Shown in pieces: positions 1 to 10,125 of a stretch of DNA of 64,000 nucleotides. The stretch is from Siphonodentalium dalli (Eukaryota > Mollusca > Scaphopoda > Gadilida > Siphonodentaliidae): NCBI GenBank assembly GCA_032622095.1, contig CP136069.1, positions 50,700,760 to 50,764,759 on the forward strand, given 5' to 3'. A program made the position numbers and the translations under genes. Positions within the stretch are counted from its first letter, which is position 1. Each line of letters begins with the position of its first letter. Under the pieces are notes generated by a model that worked only from the letters and a program-made list of their open reading frames with translations, searched no databases and was not told where the DNA came from.

Positions 1-410
1 ACCAGTCTGCAATAAAATTAAATGCTCTTCATATTAGACGAAGAAGGTATCTGCCACAAAATTTATCAATTCAGTCCTGCAAATTTCATGATCTTGCGTA
101 ACCTATTTTTGTTCACCTAGTTTGTGCCTTGGTAACTCATAGGTTACAAGAAAGGTTACACAAACTGTTATTTCATTACCACTGGTATTATTACCTAGCA
201 ATGAGTAACTGATTGAAGTAATAATTTGAAATGTCCATTTTGGGACTTGATTGAGCAAAAATTACGGTGAGAATCGGTGATTGCGAGACCTACAGAAAAC
301 TTTCGCATGACCATGTTTTTCGTTCCTGTCATTTCCATTTTTGGTAACCTCCAGGCAAACTGAATGGCCGTTGGCCTCAAATTTGCATGCTTGTTAGTCT
401 TAATAATAAA
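1..410. other. Intergenic or 3' flanking DNA, nothing recognised
   Basis: AT-rich unique-looking sequence. No SH3-closing exon (GWFP-type) was found on the minus strand, although the gene's last exon is expected to the left. Confidence 0.5.
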
Positions 411-414
411 GTAT

Positions 415-465
415 CAAGGAAATATGGGTTGATACAAAAATCGGACTTGGCACTGAAAGGGTTAA
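415..465. mobile_element. Half of a TTAA-target MITE (GGCACTGAAAGGGTTAA end)
   Basis: Ends in CTTGGCACTGAAAGGGTTAA, the same terminus as the elements at 17300-17414 and 62744-63206. The left half is missing. Confidence 0.7.
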
Positions 466-538
466 CAGTAAATTAACCCAAATACAACATAGCATTCCGG
501 TGACTGCAGGCTTTTGGTTCCACCGCCCCCCCCCCCCC

Positions 539-951
539 ACAAGCTTTGAAATAGTGTGTCTGTCATTTGCGGAATGAGGTCCCATGGGCTAGCATCACTA
601 AATTCACCCTATGTGGACCTCATTCTGCTTTGGCCTCATCTTCTGGGAAGTATCTATAGTCTCAAATTAACATAGATTTTAGTTACTTTTTCCCTTCTGT
701 TCAGTTTCTATATACCCTAATTTGCAGAAGATAAAATGCATAATCGAGGTGACTAATGGGTGTACATCACCAACTTCAATTGGTGGAAATTCAATCTGAT
801 CCTAGGTCTCCTATAGCAGTCGAGGCCTAATCAGAATGAAGTTCCTCGAGGGTGAATTTGGCGATTATAGCCCGCAGTGCGGTATAGCATCACTAAATTC
901 ACCCTCTGGGGACCTCATTCTGCAAATGACAGACACACTAATTCAAGGTTT
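539..951. mobile_element. F1 palindromic hAT-type MITE, long form
   Basis: Ends AAGCTTTGAAATAGTGTGTC and ACACACTAATTCAAGGTTTG. Each half carries an inner palindrome (GAGGTCCCCAGAGGGTGAAT and its reverse complement), separated by the family's internal GAAGATAAAATGCATAATCG-type segment. A poly-C run precedes it. Confidence 0.85.
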
Positions 952-1439
952 GTTTCCCAAAATCGAGCCAGTAAATGATGTGCCCAAAATTTGGAAATGC
1001 GCCAAAAATAAACACGACAATTCATTTTTTGTGAGGAATTTCTGTCGAGATGTAATGAATTAATATTTTTGGATATAAATTTCAACATTTTCTCCTACCA
1101 AATGTGTTGCGTTGGTCCATTCTGATGACATGATCCATTGTCTCCATTAAACGCTTCACATGTATAATTTAGAGCTTCCGATAGCAGCTGATAAGTTTGA
1201 TATTGGAATAAATGTAAAATCGTAAATCAATCTATGCATTATATAGAGGATCTGTAATGAGTCGCAATTCTATACAAAATAAAAGGTCGCAGACCACATG
1301 TCCCCCGACTCGAGTGGTAAACTTCATGATTGGATTTGTTAGAAGGATACTATTTGCAACAATGTTATACAGTATATAGATGTTGCAAACCACCAATGTG
1401 TTAGCAACAATATCACATCGTTTCAATTCCTTATATTTA

Positions 1440-1530
1440 TGAAAGTGTCAATGACACTGTAGCTTAACTTGAAGATGACATGATATGTAAATGCTGCAAA
1501 AATAATGATTATAGTTGTTGAGAAACACAA
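1440..1530 (+). mobile_element. 5' fragment of the GTGTCAATGACAC HINE-like family
   Basis: Starts GAAAGTGTCAATGACACTGT followed by AGCTTAACTTGA, as at 31621 and 2372, then breaks off where another element begins at 1536. Confidence 0.65.
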
Positions 1531-1535
1531 TTAAA

Positions 1536-2330
1536 CTAGAGGTGTGACTGTCCCAATGGGACTACGGATACCCCCCTGTTTTTAAAATACTAAGATGTTT
1601 CACATGTCAGTAAACATTTAGTTAAAATAATAAAATAACAGTTCCCATTGCAGGTGTACAACCATAACCCTAATCTTAAACCTATTGACCGAAAAATGTA
1701 GGAATAAAAGCTTGGACAAAATTATGTATGTTGCGAAAAAAATTCTAAGTTGTAAAAGGGGAATAACTCCACCAAAAAATGTCGGACAGAAGTCATAATC
1801 GCAGGTGCACAGGTTCCCATGGTACTAAATATCAGTGCCAAGATTAAAAAACATTGACCGAAAAATGTAGGAATAAAAGCTCGGACAAAATTATGAATGT
1901 TGCAAAAAAAGTTTCTAAATAAAAAAAGGGGGATAACTCCACCAAAAAATGTCGGACAGACGTCATAATCGCAAGTGCACAAGTTCCCATGGTACTAAAT
2001 ATCTGTGCCACGTTTTAAAAAAATTGATTGAAAAATGTAGGAATAAAAGCTCGGACAAAAGTATACATGTTGTGAAAATTTTCTAAGTCGAAAAAGGGGG
2101 GATAACTCCACTAAAAAAAGTACAACAGACGTCATAATCGCAGGTGCACAGGTTCCCATGGTGATTGATGTCTGTGCCAATTTTCATGGAAATTGATCAA
2201 AAAACGACTGAGAAAAACTCCGGACAAATTTGTGTCCACGGACGGACGACGCCGACGCCGGACGACGCCGACGGACGGACAAGCTGACTCCAGTATACCC
2301 CCCCTAACTTCGTTGCGGGGGGTATAAAAA
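1536..2330 (+). mobile_element. HINE-like element (GTCCCAATGGGAC / GTATACCCCC family)
   Basis: 5' CTAGAGGTGTGACTGTCCCA-ATGGGAC (6-bp-arm palindrome), then ATACCCCCC. The core is about three imperfect units ending GGTTCCCATGGTACTAAATA. A GACGGACGACGCCGACG tract comes next, then the 3' hairpin GTATACCCCCCC...GGGGGGTATAAAAATG. The 5' ATACCCCCC is repeated inverted in the hairpin. Confidence 0.8.
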
Positions 2331-2371
2331 TGTTGCATACTCCTATGGTAGTAATGTTATGGGACATAAAC

Positions 2372-2634
2372 GAGGGTGTCAATGACACTGAAGTACAACT
2401 TGGGGAAATTGTATTTGAGAATGGTCACTGATAATAGAATGGTTGCTGACAGTAGAATGGTCACTGACCATACAACAGTCGAGGTTGCCAGTTGAGGTGA
2501 GAACACAACATATTTCATGAAAATTGGGACATAACTGCATGTGGTCTGTATGGCAGCGTAAGACTGGATGACCGGACGGAAGATACGCCATGGCAATAGC
2601 TCAGTTTGACTACGTCAAGTTGAGTTAAAAATAA
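2372..2634 (+). mobile_element. HINE-like element (GTGTCAATGACAC family), short
   Basis: 5' GGGTGTCAATGACACTGAAG; 3' end GCAATAGCTCAGTTTGACTA then CAAGTTGAGTTAAAAATA, a hairpin whose arm repeats the 5' subterminal CAACTTG motif. Confidence 0.75.
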
Positions 2635-3349
2635 ATATTTTGGAATTTGTTTGGTTGTGAGAAAAACGATGGGAACAATAATCTTTTCTTTTTTTTATAA
2701 AATTAAGGCAAACACAGCAAAAATGATATTTTTTATTAGCTATATAGATGTTGCAAATCACCAACATGTTAGGAACAATATCCCAGAGTTTAAAATCTCT
2801 ACATTTAAAACTGTAGGAGGAGTTGATTACACCTTGAAGGTACCCAATCTCATCCAAAATGCAAAAATGTTCCAAATTTTCTAAGTCAAAAACCCCCCGA
2901 AAATATGGAAAAAATGATATTTTTGATTAGCTATATAGATGTTGCAAATCACCAACATGTTAGGAACAATATCCCAGAGTTTCAAATCTCTACATTTAAA
3001 ACTGAAGGAGGAGTTGATTACACCATGAAGGTACCCAATCTCATCCAAAAGGCAAAAATGTTCCAAATTTTCTAAGTCGAAAACCCCCCCAAAAATATGG
3101 AAAAAATTATATTTTTGATTAGCTATATAGATGTTGCAAATCACCAACATGTTAGGAACAATATCCCAGTGTTTCAAATCTCTACGTTTAAAACTGTAGG
3201 AGGAGTTGATTACACCATGAAGGTACCCAATCTCGGACGCACGGACGGACGCACGGACAGATGCACGGACGGATGCACAGACGGACGGACGAGGGTCATT
3301 TCTATAGTCCTCCGACGGAAACGTCGGGGGACAATTATGGGACGAGGTT

Positions 3350-3903
3350 AAGAAATTTTGTATACAATTGCGACAAATTTGAGATCCATTTTATCACATA
3401 ATCACACTTCAGCAAGGAAAAACAATCCCGAAATGGCTGAGGTTAAAAAAAACTAATATTTATTTCCTTATCACAACCAGAGAGGAAGTAAAGACACCTT
3501 CAAGAAAAAATATAGTTCCATTTAAAATGTGTCTTTTCATGTTGACAAACTTGTTCAACCACCCTTATCGCCCATGTTTATAAACATTAAATAACACAAA
3601 ACAAATTGAATATCATAATTATATTCTAATTAACATAATAATAAAGTTATGACATTGACATCAATTTCATTGCACTAAGCTCTTATGTCACTGTGCGTGC
3701 CAATAATACATGTGTGTCTTACTAAAAATATGAGACCGGGTTTAGGGGCTGATTATAAGATAAAATGAATTCTACGATAATGCCAAACCTGTCAAATCCG
3801 AACAAATAAATCTGTTGTTGACATAAATAGAAGTCGAATCCTTCCCTTCAAAGATAGCCAGCATACAGAGGATTGACAGAGTTTACGAATGCTGACTACA
3901 TAC
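3350..3903. other. Intron or flank without recognised features
   Basis: AT-rich sequence next to the C-terminal SH3 exon. No repeats from the families seen elsewhere, and no exon signature on either strand. Confidence 0.5.
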
Positions 3904-4055
3904 CTTGCCTGTTGTTAGATGTTGCCCCTTCCACCATCCTCTATCACTTCCAGTCTTACTAATAATTGCGACTCGGTCACCTTTCTTTAGCGTCAGTTGG
4001 GTTGTAGCAGTGGCTGCATAATCATATACTGCGACACCATAACCAAGTCGCTTCA
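3904..4055 (-). CDS. vav: vav exon: C-terminal SH3, first part
   Basis: 152 nt, phase 1 to 0. It reads KRLGYGVAVYDYAA (ALYDY-type SH3 start), TQLTLKKGDRVAII, then GSDRGWWKGQHLTTGK. GDQGWWKGE is the VAV2 counterpart of the last segment. This SH3 recruits proline-rich partners in the family. Acceptor CTTATTTCAG, donor AAG|GTATGT. The closing exon (G-x-x-GWFP..YV expected) was not found between 1 and 3900, so it lies beyond the window. Confidence 0.93.
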
Positions 4056-4082
4056 CTGAAATAAGATGTCACATAAAACAAG

Positions 4083-4797
4083 AGGTGTGCACTCGCGTGC
4101 TAGCATACCCCCACTGTGGCAAATTCAACCCGCATTATCCGTAATCCCAACAAAAGAAAAATTTGGATTAATAATATCGATATGGTGTCGCAAGAAGCTT
4201 GTACAGAAAAAAATATTCAAATTGGTTCATATTTGTTCGAATGATTGCAGAAACCCACAAAATGGTCAAAAATAAAACGCAACCTTAACATCTAAGATGG
4301 CTTTTGTCGAGTGTTTCCTAACTTGATAGCATCCACACACAAAAAATCCCAAATCCACAAAAAAAAAATCCCAAAATTTTCTAAGTCAAAATAAGTGTAA
4401 TGTTAGGAAAAACAGTCCGAGCCAACCCTGAGCCGCATCATGTAGAGAGGGTGTTGTGAGAAGCATGTATACCAAAAATTATTGAAATCGGTTCATATTT
4501 GTTAAAGTCGGACAGAATTTTCTAAGTCAAAATAAGTATAAAAGTAAGGCGTAACTTAAAAAAAGAAAGTCGGACTGCACCGCAATTAGCATCATGCGGA
4601 GAGGCGGTCCTAAGGAGATCGCATACAACAAATTATTGAAATCGGTTCATAGTTGTTCGAGTTATGAGGTCGGATGGACGGACGTACGGACACACGGAGG
4701 GAGAAAGTGTAACGGTGCGACGCGAGAAAGTGTGACGGACAGACCCAATCAATCCAGTATACCCCCCCATTTTCTTCGAAAGTGGTGGTATAAAAAT
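4083..4797 (+). mobile_element. HINE-like element (GTATACCCCC family, divergent)
   Basis: 5' ACAAGAGGTGTGCACTCGCG then CATACCCCCACTG; two internal units end TTGAAATCGGTTCATAGTTG; GGACGGACG tract at 4672; 3' hairpin GTATACCCCCC...GGTGGTATAAAAATG. Same plan as 1536-2330 with diverged sequence. Confidence 0.75.
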
Positions 4798-4912
4798 GAT
4801 TTTAACATGCACCTAATAATGCTTTCACGTTTCCATAGCATTATGATTTCCAGTTAAGTGCAAGAGCAGATTTATTCATGTTCATAGGTGGGAAATGTTC
4901 AGATTACAACTA

Positions 4913-4956
4913 CAGTAATGCTGTGGTTAAGAAGTCGATTAATTAGAGCATTACTG
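4913..4956. mobile_element. Miniature deletion derivative of F4
   Basis: CAGTAATGCTGTGGTTAAGA to GAGCATTACTG, only 44 bp between TA dinucleotides; just the two tips of the F4 foldback remain. It sits inside a repeat also seen near 51130-51243. Confidence 0.75.
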
Positions 4957-5076
4957 TATGGTTGTTTGTTGAACTTATTATCTGAACATTTCCTAAGGGA
5001 ACTACTCGTCAATGAGTATTTACTATAGAAAGAGATAAGATTTAAGAATGATCATGTTTCTTGTTAGTCACATGTT

Positions 5077-5330
5077 AAAGGTACTCAATCCGATTGAGCA
5101 CCCCTAAATTACTATTTCTTTGGCTTCGGGGGTAAATAATATTTGATTGGAGTCGAGGAGCCCACCCTTCAAAGTTCAGAGTGATCAGATATCAATTTTT
5201 GAAGTTTGTTAATTTTTGGAGATGTGGTCCACTTCCACGGGCTAAAACGGACAAATTACGGGTGTAAGATGGATAACTCTAAAATCAAGTGGTTATTATT
5301 GTTAATAATATTGTTAATTATAGTAACCAA
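5077..5330. mobile_element. Half of a foldback element (AAAGGTACTCAATCCGATT)
   Basis: Matches the left arm of the complete foldback at 47381-47803, including the GATGTGGTCCACTTCCACG and AAATCAAGTGGTTATTATTG segments; the right arm is absent. Confidence 0.75.
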
Positions 5331-5457
5331 GGTGATGTTAGAGAGTAAATCAAACTTTAGCATTTACGACTGTCCTTTCTCGGTAATTTTCTAATAAGGA
5401 GAAGTGACTTCTCCCAATTTGGTCTCTGGACACTAGTATTAAACTTCACTTCAGAAT

Positions 5458-6480
5458 GGATACATACACTTTTTTAAAAGGAATTGATAGTGTGGTATCA
5501 TTGATACATACATTTTTTAATAGGAATCGATAGCATGGTATAATTGATACATACACTTTTTAATAGGAATTGATAGCCTGGTATACTGGATACATACACT
5601 TTTTAATAGGAATTGATAGCATGGTATACTGGATACATACACTTTTTAATAGGAATTGATAGCACGATATAATGGATACATACACTTTTTAATAGGAATT
5701 GATAGCACGATATAATGGATACATACACTTTTTAATAGGAATTGATAGCATGGTATACTGGATACATACACTTTTTAATAGGAATTGATAGCACGATATA
5801 ATGGATACATACACTTTTTAATAGGAATTGATAGCATGGTATACTGGATACATACACTTTTTAATAGGAATTGATAGCACGATATAATGGATACATACAC
5901 TTTTTAATAGGAATTGATAGCACGATATACTGGATACATACACTTTTTAATAGGAATTGATAGCACGATATAATGGATACATACACTTTTTAATAGGAAT
6001 TGATAGCATGGTATACTGGATACATACACTTTTTAATAGGAATTGATAGCCTGGTATACTGGATACATACACTTTTTAATAGGAATTGATAGCATGGTAT
6101 ACTGGATACATACACTTTTTAATAGGAATTGATAGCACGATATAATGGATACATACACTTTTTAATAGGAATTGATAGCACGATATAATGGATACATACA
6201 CTTTTTAATAGGAATTGATAGCACGATATAATGGATACATACACTTTTTAATAGGAATTGATAGCACGATATAATGGATACATACACTTTTTAATAGGAA
6301 TTGATAGCATGGTATACTGGATACATACACTTTTTAATAGGAATTGATAGCACGATATAATGGATACATACACTTTTTAATAGGAATTGATAGCCTGGTA
6401 TACTGGATACATACACTTTTTAATAGGAATTGATAGCACGATATAATGGATACATACACTTTTTAATAGGAATCGATAGC
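5458..6480. repeat. 43-bp minisatellite, about 24 units, derived from an exon/intron boundary
   Basis: Unit on the plus strand begins GGATACATACACTTTTTAAT and ends in GCACGATATAAT or GCATGGTATACT. Unit starts run from 5458 to 6448 at a 43-bp step, with two main variants interspersed. The rightmost unit contains the last 33 bases of the SH2 exon and its GTATGT splice donor, so on the gene strand every unit is a copy of exon end plus 5' splice site. Units at both edges keep the exon-like GATACCAC motif, while the central ones are homogenised. Confidence 0.97.
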
Positions 6481-6542
6481 GTGGTATCAACTCCTGGAAA
6501 ACTTCTCTCTAACGAATTAGTTTGGTAGTACTCCACTAAGTC
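6458..6542 (-). CDS. vav: vav exon: SH2 domain, C-terminal part
   Basis: 85 nt, phase 0 to 1. It reads DLVEYYQTNSLERSF then PGVDTTLSIPIKK; LVEYYQ.NSL and DTTL are hallmark VAV SH2 C-terminal motifs. Acceptor TTTTCCAG. The donor AAAAAGT|GTATGT was chosen over two other frames because only it gives phase 1, which the next exon needs (L-KRLGYGVAVYDY). The last 33 bases or so and the donor form one unit of a 43-bp minisatellite that runs on through the intron; reading past the donor hits TAA about 15 codons downstream. Confidence 0.93.
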
Positions 6543-6601
6543 CTGGAAAATAGAAGAACGTGAAACTAAAAATATGCTGTTATTCATGAGGTGTGTCATC
6601 C

Positions 6602-6990
6602 AAGCCTGCAAATAGTGTGTCTGTCATTTACAGAATGAGGTCCCCAGAGGGTGAATTTAGTGATGCTATCCTGCTGGGGACCTCATTCTGCTTAGGCTTC
6701 ATCTTCTGGGAAGTATCTATGCGTCTCAAATTAATATTGTTTTTAGCTACTTTTTCCCTTATGGGAAGTTTCTATATCCCCTAATTTGCAGAAGATAAAA
6801 TGCATAACTTCAACTGGGGAACGAACTTCAATCTGATCCTAGATCTCCCATAGCAGTTGAGGCCTAAGCAGAATGAGGTTCCCAGAAGGTGAATTTGGTG
6901 ATGCTTGCCCACTGTGCGGAGTAGCATCACTAAATTCACCCTCTGGGGACAGCATTCTGCAAATGACAAGACACACTATTTTCAGCCTTG
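6602..6990. mobile_element. F1 hAT-type MITE, long form
   Basis: Ends CAAGCCTGCAAATAGTGTGT and ACACACTATTTTCAGCCTTG; inner palindromes as in other F1 copies. Lies about 60 bp upstream (gene sense) of the SH2 C-terminal exon acceptor. Confidence 0.88.
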
Positions 6991-6997
6991 AAACCCT

Positions 6998-7254
6998 TTA
7001 ACCCTTCCATGACTCGAGCTTCCTGAAATTTTGCGAAAACCCTGTGCCAATGCATTCTCTTATATATGTGAGTCTCCCATCAGAAGCCTCACATATATAA
7101 GAGAATCCATTAGCCTAACAATATTTACCTTGTAAGAAAGTGCATTCTCTTATATATGCAAGGCTTCCTATGGGAGACTAACATATATAAGAGAATGCAC
7201 TGGCACACGATCTTTAATGGTGCACCAGTGCAGCTCCCATCATGAAAGTGTTAA
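6998..7254. mobile_element. F2 piggyBac-type MITE
   Basis: TTAACCCTTCCATGACTCGA to CATCATGAAAGTGTTAA, with two hairpins built on CATTCTCTTATATATG and its complement. TTAA at both ends. Confidence 0.88.
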
Positions 7255-7259
7255 GTGGA

Positions 7260-7517
7260 AGGAAACACAGATTATGGCATCTTGCTATATTACGGCATCT
7301 TGATATATTACGGCATCTTGATATATTACGGCATCTCGCTATATTACGGCATCTTGCTATATTATGGCATCTTGCTACATTACGGCATCTTGCTACATTA
7401 CGGCATCTTGCTACATTACGGCATCTTGCTATATTATGGCATCTTGCTATATTACGGCATCTTGCTATATTACGGCATCTTGCTATATTATGGCATCTTG
7501 CTATATTATAGCATCTT
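7260..7517. repeat. 18-bp tandem repeat, about 14 units
   Basis: Units TATTACGGCATCTTGCTA with minor variants. All three plus-strand frames stay open only because the unit is 18 bp and lacks stops; no gene is inferred. Confidence 0.97.
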
Positions 7518-7574
7518 ACGTTACTAACAACTGTGCTTCCTTTCAGTTTTACTCAAAGTATATTATGATCTATT

Positions 7575-8122
7575 CAAGCCTGATTATAGTGTGCCTGTCA
7601 TTTGAAGAATTTCGCTTAGGGCCTGCAGGAGCCCCTATACTAATAGAATGGCCATTCACCGGGTGAGGCGCGGCGGGATGGCTTGACGGCGAATCTGGTC
7701 GAAAAGCCCCATGGACTCGTGCGAATCTGAAGTCCCCACAGGGTGAATTAAGTGACGCTATCCCGCACAATGGACTAGCATCACTGAATTCACCCTCTGG
7801 GGACCTCATTCTGCTCTGGAAAGTTTCTTTACTATCAAATTTCTATAGAACCTTAGATTCTATTACTTTTTTAGTTTAGTTTCTCTATATAATTTCCTCA
7901 AATTGGCAGACGACACATTGCATAATTGAGGTTCCCAATGGGTGTACATCACAATATTCACCATTTGGGAACTTCAATCTGAGTCTATGTCTCCCATAGC
8001 AGATGAGACCATGCTGAATGAGGTCCCCAGAGGGTGAATTTGGTGATGCTAGCCAGCATCACTAAACTCACCATCTGGGGACCTCATTCTGCAATGACAG
8101 GCATCTTATAATCAGGACTGGA
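7575..8122. mobile_element. F1 hAT-type MITE, long form, with a foreign insert
   Basis: Ends CAAGCCTGATTATAGTGTGC and GGCATCTTATAATCAGGACTG. A GC-rich stretch of about 125 bp at 7610-7735 interrupts the first arm. The usual internal segment with GCAGACGACACATTGCATAA is present. Confidence 0.82.
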
Positions 8123-8138
8123 TCTATTTATAACTTAC

Positions 8139-8229
8139 CACGACTGATCGGAAATGTTTGCAATCTGCGAGGAAGTATGTACCGTCTTGTGTTTTGACAA
8201 CCTTAATATGTTTAACTTCATTAGCATAT
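8139..8229 (-). CDS. vav: vav exon: SH2 domain, middle
   Basis: 91 nt, phase 2 to 0. It completes SIK and continues YANEVKHIKVVKTQDGTYFL then ADCKHFRSVV. EVKHIKVV is the beta-D strand, nearly identical to VAV2, and contains the His that contacts phosphotyrosine in SH2 domains. Acceptor CTTTTTTTCAG, donor GTG|GTAAGT. An F1 element ends only some 17 bp beyond the donor. Confidence 0.95.
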
Positions 8230-8629
8230 CTGAAAAAAAGAGATTATATCAGTCACATAAGGGACAAATTGTTACTGCTGTATCACCAAACTTGGGCTTA
8301 GATAATGGCAACCGTAACTGGTTTTCATTAATTTTATTGTATAGTCAGTGAGTGGTTTCAGTTCACACCCAGTATCAACATAATATTTACACGATGTGTG
8401 CCACGAGTTGACCAATCCACTATCTGTCAATAAATTTTACTACGTCTTGTACATGGAAATTCGTAACTTAGTTAATATCTAGTTTATTCAGCTATTAAAT
8501 TATTAAATTTTATTTTAAGATAACCTGTTAACCTGAACGTTTACAGAAAACATCTTCGACTCAATTTAATTTTTCTCTCTATATATTATCCATATTAGTT
8601 CGTTGTTATTATCTTAAATTTATCTCCCT
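8230..8629. other. Intron sequence, nothing recognised
   Basis: AT-rich sequence upstream (gene sense) of the SH2 middle exon; no known repeat ends seen. Confidence 0.5.
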
Positions 8630-9360
8630 TTAACCCTTAGGAGAGAAGAATGACATATATTTTACCAGTTGGAGAGTTGAACGACATATATGTCCTTTCC
8701 GGTTTGATTTATGGATGTGTCATGTTTGTGTAAATATAACATAGATAAATCATTTATTGCTATTTTTTTTATGCATCATGTAGACTGGGGGGGGGGGGGG
8801 GGTGGGGGGGTCTAATGTTTAATTTTTTAATATAAAATATGGTCACATTTGTTATAAGAAAAAAAAACACAAAATATTTCAAATGAAGTACCGATAGCGC
8901 AGTACTCGAATTTGCAAGTTTATGTGATGTTGTCAAGTACACAAAAAAACAAAGATGGCTTTAGCCAAAATAATTTTGCCATTGCATATAGGTAAAAAAC
9001 GCAAACAACTGTTTAATTTGGATGAGGTTTTGGGTGAATTTGGAAGATTCTGATGACCAGGACAGTGGCAGTGATGTATTTGAGCGAGATCTACAGTTTT
9101 CAGATGAGGAATCTAAAGATAGCGATCGAGATGCTCAAGATGTAAGGAATTCGGCAATATGACATTGATGGCAGATATGAGATATTTTCCTGATAAAATT
9201 ACTCCAAATGTTTAATAAATAGTTAATTTTATTATTTATAATAATTTATGCTTGTTTAATAACTATTTTTTTTTACCATAATTTGTTCTTTATTACATAA
9301 ATGCATATTTCACTCATGACGTAATATCATAGCTGGGAAATGTACTCCCAAAGGGGTTAA
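8630..9360 (+). mobile_element. Decayed piggyBac-like element
   Basis: TTAACCCTTAGGAGAG at the left and CTCCCAAAGGGGTTAA at the right, i.e. TTAA duplications with CCCTT-type termini. It contains the start of a transposase-like frame (8955-9162) and a long poly-G run at 8789. At 731 bp it is far too short to be autonomous. Confidence 0.78.
8955..9162 (+). pseudogene. N-terminal remnant of a piggyBac-type transposase
   Basis: An ATG opens MALAKIILPLHIGKKRKQLF then NLDEVLGEFG. A frameshift near 9050 leads into an acidic stretch, DSDDQDSGSDVFERDLQFSD followed by EESKDSDRD, ending at TGA. An acidic Asp/Ser/Glu-rich N-terminus is typical of piggyBac transposases. No DDD catalytic core remains. The assignment rests on composition plus the TTAA ends. 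Confidence 0.6.
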
Positions 9361-9826
9361 AGAGATTCAAGGCCTTTGAAGTGGTACATGCAAATAACAT
9401 AAAAATCTATAAAAATCATTATTATCCAGAATAAGAAATATAGATATACTTCAGTCTTATTTTCATTGTCAATAACCCTCCAAAAACAAGATAATACCTG
9501 GTATTATTATATGACTACCACTAATCCCTTACAAATACCACTATTGTTTGGCGATAAATTCCGAGCAGTCAGAAAACGCTTGTCTGGTCGTGAGCCGTAT
9601 CGGTATTCTATTAATTCCGTATCAGTATCCTTTGAATTCCGTATCAGTATCCCGTGAAATTAGGTCACCGGAAGTTGGGAACTATTTAAATTGGGAGTTT
9701 CGGGTGATGACTGGGAATGTTCAATGGAGTACTTTTGCCCGGGTGATGACATGGGATGGTGTAACGAAGTAATTTTGCCCTTTGTGACATGGGATGAACC
9801 AAAAATGTGTCGTATAATAAACGCTT
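9361..9826. other. Intron, low-copy sequence with a small internal repeat
   Basis: Contains short direct repeats (AATTCCGTATCAGTATCC at 9614 and 9638; TTTTGCCC...GTGATGACATGGGATG). No gene recognised. Confidence 0.5.
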
Positions 9827-9988
9827 TATCGGTACAGTGAAGTGATATGGGCTGCAGTATCACGTCTCGTTGACGATGTCAGATCGCCGCATCAAACTCG
9901 CTGCCTGCGGCAGCTCGTTTGATATGGCGATCAGACATCGCCAACTCGGCGTGATACTGCAGCCCATATCACTTCACTGTACCGATAA
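9827..9988. mobile_element. Foldback element with long arms
   Basis: TATCGGTACAGTGAAGTGAT runs inward and is mirrored by ATCACTTCACTGTACCGATA. Arms of about 70 bp enclose a CpG-rich centre with GCTGCCTGCGGCAGC. No other copy is seen in the window. Confidence 0.85.
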
Positions 9989-10125
9989 TGTGTATTTATC
10001 GGACCCGCTGAGGTGAACAAATACTATATCCGATCCTTTTTTAATATTGAAGCAGATAAAATCACAGACATTCACAGCAGACTCAAAAGCAATAATGCAA
10101 TAGAATGAAGAGGGCTTTCTGTCAG

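Larger units (their letters stand above)
1284..3337 (+). mobile_element. HINE-like element (TGTCCCCCGAC family) with nested elements
   Basis: Begins near AGACCACATGTCCCCCGAC and ends with hairpin TCCGACGGAAACGTCGGGGG-ACA; the 5' TGTCCCCCGAC and 3' GTCGGGGGACA are perfect inverted repeats. Core units of about 180 bp (GATGTTGCAAATCACCAACA) occur at roughly 2745, 2938 and 3131, plus a fragment at 1378. A GGAC-rich tract (3236-3290) precedes the 3' hairpin. Two other elements interrupt it at about 1440-2634. Confidence 0.75.

Noticed and set aside
6420-6457. In-frame extension of the SH2 exon past the chosen donor
   Set aside because: It reads into the minisatellite and stops; only the GTATGT donor at 6457 gives the phase needed by the next exon.
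7242-7666. Three plus-strand frames of about 90-100 codons
   Set aside because: They translate the 18-bp repeat (YYGILL, RHLAIL, SCYITA); all frames are open, so no coding bias.
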